From positions 5,146,001 through 5,210,000 of the forward strand of contig OZ245783.1 of the NCBI GenBank assembly GCA_965227875.1: DNA of 64,000 nt. The letters run 5' to 3'. This document shows, one piece after another, positions 1 through 8,404 of this stretch. The notes beneath the pieces were generated by a model, which saw only the letters and a program-made list of their open reading frames with translations, did no database searches and was not told where the DNA came from. The DNA is from G965227875 sp965227875. Lineage in GTDB: Bacteria; Pseudomonadota; Alphaproteobacteria; Rhizobiales; JAJFHC01. Within the stretch, counting starts at the first letter, position 1. The number at the start of each line of letters is the position of its first letter. A program made the translations under genes and the position numbers.

Positions 1-52
1 GCGCTTCTATGGCGCACCGCTGTTCTGACCCTCGAACGCAGGGCGAAAACCC

Positions 53-805
53 CTACAGCAGATCCGAGCGTTGCTCTCCTGCCCGATCGAACAGTCCGAA
101 AAGTACGAGCCCGGCGACAAAACCGCCGATATGTGCTTCCCAGGCGACACGGCTGTCCTCGGCGACGAGCGGCGTCGAGCCCACGCCGAAGGCGTAGTTG
201 AGCACCAGCCAGACCGCGATGAAGGCGAGCACCCCCGGACTGGCGAGGAACCGGCGCAGGGAGGCCACCGGCCGCTCGGCTCCGCCGGCGCGAATGGCCT
301 GGCCGGAGTACAGCAGCCGCATCGCGGCGGCGAACACGCCGGCGACCGCGCCCGACGCCCCGATCACGGGCACCAGCAGGCCCCAGTTGAATATGAGCAT
401 CGCCGCGGCGCCGGCGGCGGCGCAGAGCGCGCAGAACAGCACGAACGAGACCGAGGGAACGCGCCGGGCCACGGCACTGCCGAAGGCCAGGAGGAAGAGC
501 GAGTTCATCGCCAGGTGGACCCAGTCGCCGTGAATGAGCGCGTGGGTAAAGAACGTCCAGATGTCCGCACCGAGCCCCCCGGGGAGCATTTCGGCAGGTA
601 TCGACGGATCCCCGCCGCCATACCTGGCCGGGATGAAGGAAAACCAGAGCAGAAGGAGAATGTCCGTCGATTCGCTCAGGAAGGTCCGCAAGACGTGGAT
701 CGCCAGCAGAAGACCGAGCAGCACCACGACGACCCGTGGCGCGTTTATCGCCGGTTGGGATTCCTCCTCGTCGGACCAGGACACAAATGCACTCCTCTTC
801 TTCAT
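53..805 (-). CDS. Rhomboid family intramembrane serine protease
   Basis: A 250-residue polytopic membrane protein. The catalytic serine lies in GASG (Ser151) and the catalytic histidine in AHIGG (His225). The HxxxN pair of the rhomboid core is His97/Asn101 in WVHLAMN. About six hydrophobic helices are visible, after a short charged cytoplasmic N-terminus (MKKRS...). Rhomboids cleave substrates within the membrane; the substrate is unknown here. The reading frame continues upstream to 1531, but rhomboid-like sequence begins only at the ATG ending at 805, so that start is used. The gene is divergent from the PAS gene at 1091, and the 285 bp between them should hold both promoters. Confidence 0.9.
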   Translation of the reverse strand: MKKRSAFVSWSDEEESQPAINAPRVVVVLLGLLLAIHVLRTFLSESTDILLLLWFSFIPARYGGGDPSIPAEMLPGGLGADIWTFFTHALIHGDWVHLAMNSLFLLAFGSAVARRVPSVSFVLFCALCAAAGAAAMLIFNWGLLVPVIGASGAVAGVFAAAMRLLYSGQAIRAGGAERPVASLRRFLASPGVLAFIAVWLVLNYAFGVGSTPLVAEDSRVAWEAHIGGFVAGLVLFGLFDRAGEQRSDLL

Positions 806-1090
806 TTCCGCTGTTCGCCGCACCGGTGTCCCGTAATGGGACAGTCCGCCGGGACGATCCTGAATCGCGGGCCACTCTGTAACAGAAAAATGGTTCTGGC
901 CACTCCCGCCGCAAGGGGCTCGGCTCTGGAATCCGCATGTTTCCGGCAATTTTCGCCGACAAATCCAACTGGCACGCTTTCTGCTCCCGTCATCCCGAGT
1001 TTCTGGAGGCCGGTACACAGGGCACTCCGGGCGGGACGGCCCGACAGCCGTCCCGCCGGCACCAACAAAACAGGACCGACGGGGCGAGTT

Positions 1091-1744
1091 ATGAAACTGA
1101 AGCAGACCAAGGCACTCTACGATTACTGGAACAGGCTTCGCGGAAACGAGGACGCGCCGTTTCGCTCGCAGATCGATCCGACATCCTTCAGGCACCTGCT
1201 CCCCGACGTGTTCATTCTCCAGTGCGACAGCGACACGGAATACCCCTTCCGGATTGCCGGCACGCGGCTGTGTTCGAACATCGGCGCGGAGCTTCGCGGC
1301 CGGAATTTCCTCGACCTGTGGGCCCCGAACGAACGCGAGGGCCTCGAATCCGTTCTCATGAGCGCCAAGGAAAATGCCGCAGCCGCCGTGCTCGGCATCA
1401 AGGCCACGACCGACGACGGGCGCACCGCCGAATTCGAGCTTGTGCTGCTTCCGCTGCGACTGTCCGATCACACCTGCGCCCAGGTCATCGGGGCGTTCGC
1501 GCCCTACAAGGCCGAACACTGGCTTGGCCATGTTCCCATAACGGCGATGACGATCACCGGCCTGCGGCTCATCTGGCCGAACCGGATGCCAGTCCGGGAC
1601 GAGTACAGCCCGAAGGAGCTTCCGGCGGACCGTCGCAGCGCGCAGAAGCCCGTCTTCCAGCCTTCGGTCGGGACCCGGTCGGAGCGGCCAAAGCTCGTCG
1701 TGATCGAAGGCGGCCTCTCCGACAAGGTGGCCGAACTCGGCTGA
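1091..1744 (+). CDS. PAS domain protein (PAS_5 family)
   Basis: A 217-residue soluble protein resembling the alphaproteobacterial PAS_5 family. The first ~150 residues form one PAS-like unit, with conserved YDYWNRLRG near the N-terminus and LLPDVFIL, FRIAGTRLC and GRNFLDLW further in. The C-terminal ~60 residues are polar and probably disordered. There is no output domain (no kinase, GGDEF or helix-turn-helix), so a sensory or adaptor role is an inference. The ATG at 1091 is chosen because family similarity starts there, although the frame is open far upstream. A GC-rich stem (1773-1781 with 1795-1803, no T-run) follows the stop and could end transcription weakly. Confidence 0.8.
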   Translation: MKLKQTKALYDYWNRLRGNEDAPFRSQIDPTSFRHLLPDVFILQCDSDTEYPFRIAGTRLCSNIGAELRGRNFLDLWAPNEREGLESVLMSAKENAAAAVLGIKATTDDGRTAEFELVLLPLRLSDHTCAQVIGAFAPYKAEHWLGHVPITAMTITGLRLIWPNRMPVRDEYSPKELPADRRSAQKPVFQPSVGTRSERPKLVVIEGGLSDKVAELG

Positions 1745-1890
1745 CCCCGTCCACGGACCTGCTCCCCCGTCACGCCCGCGCCCGCCAGTTCCGCGCGCGG
1801 GCGTAACATCTCGTTAACCATGACGGCGCTAGACTTTCCTCAATCGGAGTCCGTCAGCTGCGGACCCCATCGCTGTCAGGATTGCACGAC

Positions 1891-2526
1891 GTGAGCACCG
1901 GTCCCCTCCAGAACGAGCGCGACAGACGCGATTTTGTCCGGTCTCCAACGGAACTGCCCGGACGCTACATGCTGCCGGACCAACAGGAATTTGCCTGCAA
2001 GGCAATCGACGTTTCGGTTGGCGGAATGTCGCTTCAGTGTCCCCGTTCCGGTGAAATTGGAGACCGTGTGATTGCCTACATCGCGGAACTGGGTCGGGTC
2101 GAAGGGACGATAACGCGCCTTCGCGACGACGGGTTCGCCATGGAATTCACCGTCACCGCCTTCAAGCGGGAAAAGATCCGTCGGACGCTCGAATGGCTCG
2201 ACAAGCAGAACGAGCCGGACGCACCCGTCCAGCGCCGTCACACGCGTATCGTCCCCGAACGTACGACATCGGAGTTCGAACTGCCGGACGGCCGGTCCTA
2301 CCCGTGCGAGGTCATCGACATGTCGATCGGCGGCGCATCCGTGCGCGTCTGCGTCATGCCGAGCGTCGGAACGCCCGTCAAGCTCGGACGCATGGAAGGC
2401 GTCGTGGCCCGCCACCACGACGAAGGCCTGGCGATCCAGTTCACAAACGTGCCTGATCTCGGCACCATCGCCGACCACTTCGGCAGCGGTTCGGCCGAAA
2501 TGATAACGCGCTCCCGCGCGGAATAG
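1891..2526 (+). CDS. Tandem PilZ domain protein
   Basis: A 211-residue protein with two PilZ-like domains. Domain 1 has the RxxxR element at Arg13-Arg17 (RDFVR) and DVSVGG at 40-45. Domain 2 has RRHTR at 115-119 and DMSIGG at 143-148. Both elements are those that bind cyclic di-GMP in PilZ proteins, so c-di-GMP binding is likely. The GTG at 1891 is preferred because AGGA at 1878-1881 lies nine bases upstream; a TTG at 1882 in the same frame is less well placed. The gene stands alone and ends at a clear intrinsic terminator (2609-2634). The output partner is unknown. Confidence 0.85.
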   Translation: MSTGPLQNERDRRDFVRSPTELPGRYMLPDQQEFACKAIDVSVGGMSLQCPRSGEIGDRVIAYIAELGRVEGTITRLRDDGFAMEFTVTAFKREKIRRTLEWLDKQNEPDAPVQRRHTRIVPERTTSEFELPDGRSYPCEVIDMSIGGASVRVCVMPSVGTPVKLGRMEGVVARHHDEGLAIQFTNVPDLGTIADHFGSGSAEMITRSRAE

Positions 2527-2608
2527 TCACCGCACCCGCGCCCGGCGGCGTCCTGCCCCGGACCGCAACAATCCGATTCCATACGCAAAGCGCCTCCCCG
2601 AAGCCTCG

Positions 2609-2634
2609 CGACAGGGAAGGCCTGTCGATTTTTT
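2609..2634 (+). terminator. Intrinsic terminator after the PilZ gene
   Basis: A seven-base perfect stem (CGACAGG at 2609-2615, CCTGTCG at 2621-2627) with a five-base loop is followed by A and six T (2629-2634). It lies 83 bases after the PilZ stop codon and has the layout of a rho-independent terminator for rightward transcription. Confidence 0.8.
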
Positions 2635-2946
2635 GTCAGGTTTTTCCCGCTTTTTATCCGGCCGGTTTCAATGGCCATTGCCCGCCCGACACTGCGGACC
2701 TGATGGCCGTCGCGACAAAAGCCGACGGGGCCTTCAGCGTTTAACCAATTGAAATATCAAAGGATTCTTTCAGGCATCGCCACCCGCACCCCAATGCATA
2801 GAATTTGACTAAAATTTTATTCAATTTTTATTCAAGTATTACATAAATAAACTCAAAATACTGATTAAATATTCGATCTGAAATTTGCCTGATCTAAAAA
2901 ACTATATTGCACAGTGTTCCCATCTTGAGGAGCGGGAACACGAACG
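2635..2946. other. AT-rich non-coding region, probable promoter region
   Basis: No convincing gene lies between the terminator and the protease gene at 2947. From about 2750 to 2910 the sequence is strikingly AT-rich against a GC-rich background, with runs such as AAAATTTTATTC and ATAAATAAACTC. I read it as an upstream regulatory or promoter region for the protease gene. TTGACT near 2806 is a possible -35 box, but I cannot pair it with a good -10 box. Confidence 0.4.
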
Positions 2947-3594
2947 ATGCACTATCTTCGCCACATCAGCCTGGCACTTGGAACGGCCCTTGCCGTCCTG
3001 GCAGGCCCCGTCCAGGCGACGGAATCCGGGGACGGCGACGCAGGCACATACGTAAAGCCATTCATGAAGGTCGTCGGCAAGACCCTGCCTCCGATCGGAT
3101 ATGTCCAGTTCTGCGAGGCCAATCCGTCGGAATGCCGGTTCGGAAGGACGAAGGCCGTCCGCGTCCGGATGTCGGACTCCCGCTGGAACGAACTCGTCAA
3201 GGTCAACGATTTCGTCAACGGCCGGATCTCCCCGGTCACCGATCAGGACCTCTACAACACGCCGGAACTGTGGACCTATCCTGACAAGAGCGGCGACTGC
3301 GAGGATTACGTGCTGCTGAAGCGCCGTCACCTCATCGATCTCGGCTGGCCGCCGCAGACGCTTCTGATCACCGTGGTTCGCGACATCGACAATGGCGGGC
3401 ACGCCGTCCTGACGGTGGTCACCGACCTTGGCGACTTCATACTCGACAACCAGAATCCGGACGTCCTTCCGTGGATGTCCACCCGATACACCTATCACAA
3501 GCGTCAGTCCCAGAATGGCCCCAACAACTGGGTATCGCTGCAGGACTCCGCGTCGCGGACCAGCCGGTTCGTGACCGGGGATCTCGAGAGGTAG
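2947..3594 (+). CDS. Transglutaminase-like cysteine peptidase (BTLCP family), periplasmic
   Basis: A 215-residue protein with a clear signal peptide (about residues 1-24, ending PVQA). The catalytic triad of the bacterial transglutaminase-like cysteine proteinase family is visible: Cys118 in GDCEDY, His152 in GGHAVLTV and Asp167 in ILDNQ. A Cys pair (FCEANPSEC) lies near the start of the mature domain. LapG, a c-di-GMP-linked adhesin protease, belongs to this family, and the PilZ protein just upstream is suggestive. No LapD or large adhesin gene is in the window, so a LapG role is only a possibility. GGGA about nine bases upstream supports the ATG at 2947. Confidence 0.85.
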   Translation: MHYLRHISLALGTALAVLAGPVQATESGDGDAGTYVKPFMKVVGKTLPPIGYVQFCEANPSECRFGRTKAVRVRMSDSRWNELVKVNDFVNGRISPVTDQDLYNTPELWTYPDKSGDCEDYVLLKRRHLIDLGWPPQTLLITVVRDIDNGGHAVLTVVTDLGDFILDNQNPDVLPWMSTRYTYHKRQSQNGPNNWVSLQDSASRTSRFVTGDLER

Positions 3595-3665
3595 GAACGA
3601 ATTTTGAGGTATTGCTGTCCGGTCTAGTCCCCCCTCCCCATCCCCAGAGATCGGACGCAATTAGA

Positions 3666-3707
3666 GAACCGGCCCCGTCTTCCCCTCGGGGCCGGTTCCA
3701 CTTTTTT
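3666..3707 (+). terminator. Strong intrinsic terminator after the BTLCP gene
   Basis: A perfect 12-base stem (GAACCGGCCCCG at 3666-3677, CGGGGCCGGTTC at 3687-3698) with a nine-base loop is followed by CACTTTTTT. It ends rightward transcription from the protease gene before the convergent gamma-carbonic anhydrase gene. The other strand lacks a matching T-run. Confidence 0.9.
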
Positions 3708-3724
3708 CCCGCGGCAATACCCGC

Positions 3725-4255
3725 CTAGCCGACCGGCCGGCAGCCTTGCGCGTACTTTTTCAGCTTTTCGATATAGACGCGGGCCGCAGCCTCGTTGGCC
3801 TCGAGGTTCTCGGCGGTGACCTCGCGCACGACACGTCCCGGAATGCCTATCACGAGGGAATTGTCCGGTATGGTCTTCCCTTCGGCAATCAGCGCTTTCG
3901 CACCGATGATGCAGTTTCGCCCCACGATGGCGCCGTTGAGGACGGTGGCGCCCATACCAACAAGCGAATTGTCCCCGATTGTGCAGCCGTGGAGCATCGC
4001 CTGGTGGCCGATCGTGCAGCGCCTGCCGATGGTCAGTGGAAATCCCGGGTCGGTGTGAAACACACAACCGTCCTGGACATTGCTGCCTTCACCGACGCGG
4101 ATCCCGTCATTGTCGCCCCGCAAGGTGGCGCCGAACCATACGGTGGTGTCGAGATCCAGCTCCACGCGCCCGATGACCGCCGCGGTCGGCGCGACCCAGC
4201 AGCGCTCTTCGTCCGCGATCTCGGGCCGGATGCCGTCAAACTCGAACAGGCTCAT
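3725..4255 (-). CDS. Gamma-class carbonic anhydrase family protein
   Basis: A 176-residue left-handed beta-helix protein built from hexapeptide repeats. The three metal-binding histidines of gamma carbonic anhydrases are present: His67 (CVFHTD), His84 (TIGHQ) and His89 (MLHGC). The RGDND segment and the NVQDG segment of the active-site region are also present. Members trimerise, bind Zn or Fe and may hydrate CO2; many bacterial YrdA-type members have no proven activity. The C-terminal helix (VYIEKLKKYAQG) is typical. It lies downstream of a small membrane protein gene on the same strand (43-bp gap). Confidence 0.88.
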   Translation of the reverse strand: MSLFEFDGIRPEIADEERCWVAPTAAVIGRVELDLDTTVWFGATLRGDNDGIRVGEGSNVQDGCVFHTDPGFPLTIGRRCTIGHQAMLHGCTIGDNSLVGMGATVLNGAIVGRNCIIGAKALIAEGKTIPDNSLVIGIPGRVVREVTAENLEANEAAARVYIEKLKKYAQGCRPVG

Positions 4256-4298
4256 CGGACATGCTCCGTTTCTGGTCGGCAGTGCACCCTGCCGCCGG

Positions 4299-4610
4299 TC
4301 ATATCAGGACATATGCGTTGAGGAGGCAGACGCCTGAAAGGAAGCTCCACGTCGCTGAAATCGCCGTGCTGAGCGCCAGCCAGTGGCCCGGCCGGCGTTC
4401 AAGAAGTCTTCCCCTTATTGCGTTGCGCATGATGACCGCCGGTCCTGCGACAACCAGCGCCAAGACACCCAGAAGCACCTGAAGCCGGGAAAGGCCGAAG
4501 AGTTCGAAACTCATCGGCCGGTTCGTCATCAACTGATAGAGACTTCCCGCCAGGCCCGCGGCGACAAACCCGGTCGCCATTGCAAACAAATAAACCACGA
4601 TCCCACTCAC
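4299..4610 (-). CDS. Small membrane protein, DUF6949-like
   Basis: A 103-residue hydrophobic protein with three or four predicted helices: IVVYLFAMATGFVAAGLAG, LLGVLALVVAGPAVIM, and a C-terminal stretch ending LLNAYVLI. Between helices lies the basic stretch MRNAIRGRLLERRPGHW. It resembles a small conserved family of Rhizobiales membrane proteins (DUF6949); the function is unknown. The frame opens at 4790, but the extra 60 residues do not look like this family. I use the GTG ending at 4610 because it begins the first helix intact; an ATG ending at 4580 is the alternative. No clear ribosome binding site separates the two. Confidence 0.6.
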   Translation of the reverse strand: MSGIVVYLFAMATGFVAAGLAGSLYQLMTNRPMSFELFGLSRLQVLLGVLALVVAGPAVIMRNAIRGRLLERRPGHWLALSTAISATWSFLSGVCLLNAYVLI

Positions 4611-4957
4611 CCGAAAATACGCTACTTGACAGATGCCCCTGAAGGGCGGAACGGCCTTGTTCACCGGTTTCCGTGCCGCAATCACACCGGCTCGGCACAA
4701 TTGAGCAAATGCCGTACCAGACGGAACTGTGAGAAACTGGAACACCCCACGCCGCTCGGCAAACGATAACACTATTTTAACCATTGTCACCGGCCAAAAT
4801 CGCGGCGTGCGTCATGTTTTTGGCTGAAATCTGCAGATTCCTGTGCCAATTCGGGACAAGCGCGCGCGACCGGCGGCACGCTGTCGCGCGCTCCCGGTAG
4901 CTCGTCTTTCAAATTTGGTAAATGCAGTCGGCGCCCGGCCGCGAGGCACCCGCAGGC
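4611..4957. other. Intergenic region without recognised gene
   Basis: 347 bases between the DUF6949-like gene and the DUF3126 gene, both leftward. The frame of the former continues up to 4790, but the peptide there is not protein-like. The 4740-4840 part is moderately AT-rich and could carry the promoter of the DUF6949-like gene. I see no terminator with a T-run and no RNA gene. Confidence 0.4.
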
Positions 4958-5173
4958 TCAGACCTCGGGGAGATCGAAATCCAGGATGGCCATCTGGAAA
5001 TTGTAGGACAGGTCGTCGTCCTCGTCGTCGCGGAAGAGGATGCCAATGAACTCGTCCCCGATATAGACTTCCGCGGAATCGTCCTTTTGCGGCCGCTGAC
5101 GCACCTCGATCGTGTCGAGGCGGAACGTGGTCCGCAGATAGGCTTCAAGTCTCAGTATTTCCTGGCGCTCCAC
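4958..5173 (-). CDS. DUF3126 family protein
   Basis: A 71-residue acidic protein with a conserved RPQKDDSAEVYIGDEFIGIL core, a DDEDDDLSYNF acidic patch and an FDLPEV end. This matches DUF3126, a small single-domain alphaproteobacterial family of unknown function commonly found next to cysE. It sits directly downstream of cysE on the same strand (105-bp gap), which supports the identification and suggests co-transcription or a shared cysteine-related role (inference). Confidence 0.8.
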   Translation of the reverse strand: MERQEILRLEAYLRTTFRLDTIEVRQRPQKDDSAEVYIGDEFIGILFRDDEDDDLSYNFQMAILDFDLPEV

Positions 5174-5278
5174 GGTGCCGCTCCACTCTGCTCGTCAACG
5201 GGACCCGACTTGTAGCGTCGCAGGCTGCAAACCGCAATCGCTTGGCGACAATTCCACAGCCAATTCCCGGATTGCCCT

Positions 5279-6121
5279 TCAGACGGTCTCCCCTGCGCCG
5301 TCGAAGGGCACCATCTGGTCCATCTTGCGCGCCGGTTCCTCGCATCCCGCAAAGCCGACGACGCGGGCGGGAACCCCGGCCACGGTGCGATTCGGCGGCA
5401 CGTCCTGGAGCACGACGCTTCCCGACGCGACCCGCGAGCAGGCCCCGATCTCGATGTTTCCGAGGATCTTCGCCCCCGCCCCGATCAGCACGCCGCGACG
5501 GATTTTCGGATGGCGGTCGCCGGTCTCCTTGCCGGTGCCGCCGAGTGTCACCTCGTGCAGCATGGAGACATCGTCCTCGACGACGGCGGTCGCGCCGATG
5601 ACGATGCCCGTCGCGTGGTCGACCATGATGCCGCGGCCGATCTTGGCCGCCGGGTTGATGTCCGCCTGGAAGACCTGCGAGGCCCTGCTCTGCAGGTAGA
5701 GCGCGAAATCCTTGCGCCCCATGTTCCACAGCGCATGGGTCATCCTGTACGCCTGGATGGCATGGAAGCCCTTGAAATAGAGGAAAGGTTCCACGTAGCG
5801 GTCGCAGGCCGGGTCGCGATCCTGGGTTGCCACGACGTCCGCGCGCGCCGCGCAGCCGATATCCTCGTCGAACTCGAGCGCATCCTCGAAGGCCTGGCGC
5901 ACGAGGTCGGAATGCAGGTCCGGATGGTCGAGCCTTTGCGCCAGCCTGTGGCACAACGCGTCCTCGAACCGGTTGTGATTGAGAATCGACGCGAAAATGA
6001 AACCCGCCATCGAGGGTTCCCGTGCGGCGATATGCTCTGCGTCGGACCTGATGCGGGCCCAAACGGGGTCGAGCGTGTTGAGCGAGCGTTCCGGCTCGGA
6101 GTGCGTTTGCTGAGATGACAT
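5279..6121 (-). CDS. cysE: Serine O-acetyltransferase
   Basis: A 280-residue protein that converts L-serine and acetyl-CoA to O-acetylserine, the first committed step of cysteine synthesis. The N-terminal helical domain (to ~150) contains DPACDRYVEPFLYFKGFHA. The C-terminal left-handed beta-helix contains DINPAAKIGRGIMVDHATG and HEVTLGGTGKETGDRHPKI, including the catalytic HxxT/GG and KxxGDRHP signatures. The acidic C-terminal tail is typical in length for the family and may mediate cysteine feedback or O-acetylserine sulfhydrylase binding. A cysH-like gene is encoded far away at 54 kb. Confidence 0.95.
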   Translation of the reverse strand: MSSQQTHSEPERSLNTLDPVWARIRSDAEHIAAREPSMAGFIFASILNHNRFEDALCHRLAQRLDHPDLHSDLVRQAFEDALEFDEDIGCAARADVVATQDRDPACDRYVEPFLYFKGFHAIQAYRMTHALWNMGRKDFALYLQSRASQVFQADINPAAKIGRGIMVDHATGIVIGATAVVEDDVSMLHEVTLGGTGKETGDRHPKIRRGVLIGAGAKILGNIEIGACSRVASGSVVLQDVPPNRTVAGVPARVVGFAGCEEPARKMDQMVPFDGAGETV

Positions 6122-6236
6122 CCGTCTCTCCCGATCGCGTTGTCCCTGTGGTCAGGGCACTGGTTCGGGCGACCCTACGCACACCGGCGGGCCGGGTCAA
6201 ACCATCGAATTGATATTGGTATGGAGAACGTTGAGG

Positions 6237-7139
6237 TCAATCCTCGCGCAAGGTCTCGATGAACTCCGTAAGGGCGTCCGCGAACGCGTCGTTCCTGTCG
6301 CCGGCGACCATGTGCCCGGCTTCGGATACATCCGCGAAACGGGCGTGAGGCACGAGTTCCATGAACTCGTTGACATGCTGTTCGGTCACGAGTTCGCTGC
6401 GCTTGCCCCGCACCAGCAGGACGGGAACCCTGAGACGCTTCGCGGCGGCGACCCGCCGGTCCCCGCTCATCTCGTGTTCGCCGTGCAGGCGCAACCTGTG
6501 TTCCAGGAACCGCGGATCCCAGTGCCAGCGGTAGCGGCCGTCGTCGCCGAGGCGCAGGTTCTTGTTGAGACCGCTCAGGTCACGCGGCCGTTTCCTGTGC
6601 GGCAGGTAGGACGCGATGGCGTCGGCCGCCTCTTCCAGCGAACCGAAGCCCCGTTCCACGTGCGACGCCATGAAACCAAGTATGCGCTCGACGCCGCTTT
6701 GCTCCACGGTCGGCGTGATGTCGACCAGGACGAGCGCATCGAGAACCCCGGTCTCGCTCTCGCCCTCCGCGAGCAGCCCCGCAATGCCTCCGAGCGACGC
6801 GCCCACCGCCACCGGCTTGCGTCCGTAAAGCGACGTGACCTCTTCGGCGACCCGGCTCAGATCGTCCGCAAAGGCGCCGAACGCATAGTCGCCGTTTCCG
6901 GGCCATTCGCTTTCGCCATGGCCGCGCTGGTCGTACGAAATCGCGGTCCATCCGAGAGCGGCCAGACGCTTTGCCGTGCCGAACCACGCATGCCGGGTCT
7001 GGCCGCCGCCATGGGCGAGCAGGACCGGCGCACCACCGCCGTCACCGGCCGCTTCGAAGACCTCCGCGACAAGAGCGTTCCCGTCAACGCCGGCAAACGT
7101 GTGCTGCCGAGGCGCGAACCCGTCTGCATCGTCAGCCAT
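6237..7139 (-). CDS. Alpha/beta hydrolase
   Basis: A 300-residue alpha/beta hydrolase. The oxyanion segment is LLAHGGGQTRHAW, the nucleophile elbow is VGASLGG (Ser115), and the acid/His region is LLVRGKRSE ... SEAGHMVAG. The catalytic His is in AGHMV. The frame opens at 7433, but protein-like sequence begins at the ATG ending at 7139. This start overlaps the end of the upstream hydrolase gene by eight bases, indicating translational coupling. The substrate is unknown; dehalogenase, esterase or peroxidase-type activities all exist in this fold. Confidence 0.85.
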   Translation of the reverse strand: MADDADGFAPRQHTFAGVDGNALVAEVFEAAGDGGGAPVLLAHGGGQTRHAWFGTAKRLAALGWTAISYDQRGHGESEWPGNGDYAFGAFADDLSRVAEEVTSLYGRKPVAVGASLGGIAGLLAEGESETGVLDALVLVDITPTVEQSGVERILGFMASHVERGFGSLEEAADAIASYLPHRKRPRDLSGLNKNLRLGDDGRYRWHWDPRFLEHRLRLHGEHEMSGDRRVAAAKRLRVPVLLVRGKRSELVTEQHVNEFMELVPHARFADVSEAGHMVAGDRNDAFADALTEFIETLRED

Positions 7140-7914
7140 GTGCGCCGCCCCCGGTGCCGCCGGAGGCCACGCGCTCCAGAAAGTCCTGCACGCCGTTCTT
7201 GTAGGCCCGGTCCCCGACCGCCCGCATATGATCGCGTCCGGGTATGGCGAGCGCTTCGCCCCTGGGGATGACGTCGGCGAGCGGCTCGGGCGGACCGGCG
7301 ATATCGTCGCTCGTCCCCACGGCGACGAGCACCGGATGGGCAAGACCGGAGAGCGCTTCGGCGGTGATCTTCTGCCGCGACGAGCGCATGCACGCCGCCA
7401 GCGCCCTAAGGTCGCTCGATGTCGATTCGGCAAAGATGCGGAAGGCCCGGGGCATGTCTTCTGTCACGTCCTCGAGGCTTGGGGCCTCCAGGGCCCTGGC
7501 GATCGGTTCCGCACCGCCCACGCCCTTGATCATGTTTTCGCCGAGCCCGGCGAAGACCGCGGCACGCACCCGCGCGCCGTGATTGAGGCAGAGAAACGCC
7601 GAAATCCGCGCACCCATCGAGTATCCCATCACGTCGCAGACACCGATATCGAGGTGGTCCAACAGCCGTGCGGCGTCATCCGCCATGACGGGTGAGCCGT
7701 AGTCCGCCGGGTCGTAGAGCTTGGCGCTTTCACCGTGACCGCGGTTGTCGACCGAAATGACCGTATGCCCGGTTCTCTTGAGGTGGCTGACCCATCCGGT
7801 ATCAACCCAGTTCACCCGGCGGTTGGAGGCAAAACCGTGGATCAGCAGGATCGGCGGCCCCTCCCCCTCGACATCGTAGGAGATCTCTATGCCGTCTGAA
7901 TCGAATGAAGGCAC
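7132..7914 (-). CDS. Alpha/beta hydrolase
   Basis: A 260-residue alpha/beta hydrolase with LLIHGFASN (oxyanion region), VDNRGHGES, the nucleophile elbow GYSMGAR (Ser99), Asp in VGTSDDIAG and His in GRDHMRAV. It is the upstream partner of a second hydrolase gene with an eight-base overlap. The two are only distantly alike, so this is probably a functional pair rather than a fresh duplication. The substrate cannot be inferred from sequence alone. The 195 bp upstream are divergent from the zinc-finger gene and probably contain its promoter. Confidence 0.88.
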   Translation of the reverse strand: MPSFDSDGIEISYDVEGEGPPILLIHGFASNRRVNWVDTGWVSHLKRTGHTVISVDNRGHGESAKLYDPADYGSPVMADDAARLLDHLDIGVCDVMGYSMGARISAFLCLNHGARVRAAVFAGLGENMIKGVGGAEPIARALEAPSLEDVTEDMPRAFRIFAESTSSDLRALAACMRSSRQKITAEALSGLAHPVLVAVGTSDDIAGPPEPLADVIPRGEALAIPGRDHMRAVGDRAYKNGVQDFLERVASGGTGGGAHG

Positions 7915-8109
7915 GTCCGCCCCCTCTCTTGATTACCCGGGCCGAGAACCGGCCTTCACTCTTCTAGGCGCTGGAGGCTGGAGTGTGAAGTCTCAAACCC
8001 GTGCGATGCTGCATTCGCGCACGCGGACTTTGCATCGCCCCTATTGTATGTTACGCGCAGGGGAAGAAGGCGGCAGGGACCGCGACAACAGCCCATCGGG
8101 GATCGCAGC

Positions 8110-8358
8110 ATGGCAGACAAGGGTGTTCCGAAATTCCGCAACGACCTCGGCGTGAGCCGGATCGAAATCGGCGCCAGGGAATTCGAGTGCACGGGCGCAA
8201 GCGCTCCGTACGATCACCCCCACGTCTATCTCGACATGGGTTCCGACTCGGAAATCGTCTGCCCCTACTGCTCGACGCTCTTCGTCCACAAGACCGGCCT
8301 CGAACAGTTCGAAGCCCTGCCGCCGGCCTGCGCCTACGCGCCGGGCGAGAAGGTGTAA
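8110..8358 (+). CDS. Zinc-finger domain protein (zf-CHCC, NDUFS6-like)
   Basis: An 82-residue protein carrying the CHCC zinc-finger: Cys in FECTGA, His in YDHPHVY, then CPYC. It resembles the C-terminal domain of mitochondrial complex I subunit NDUFS6, whose bacterial homologues are small alphaproteobacterial proteins. A role in complex I assembly or stability is known for the eukaryotic protein and is only inferred here. The ATG at 8110 starts the family-like region (MADKGVPKF); the frame opens earlier at 8044. No nuo genes are in the window. Confidence 0.85.
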   Translation: MADKGVPKFRNDLGVSRIEIGAREFECTGASAPYDHPHVYLDMGSDSEIVCPYCSTLFVHKTGLEQFEALPPACAYAPGEKV

Positions 8359-8360
8359 CC

Positions 8361-8386
8361 CGGGCGGCGATTCCATCCGCCGCCCG
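8361..8386 (+). terminator. GC-rich hairpin between the zf-CHCC gene and the monooxygenase gene
   Basis: A nine-base perfect stem (CGGGCGGCG at 8361-8369, CGCCGCCCG at 8378-8386) with an eight-base loop directly follows the zinc-finger stop codon and lies 18 bases before the next ATG. There is no T-run, so it may act as an attenuator or an RNA 3'-end stabiliser rather than a full terminator. Confidence 0.35.
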
Positions 8387-8404
8387 TCAAGGGCGTTCCG
8401 TGAC

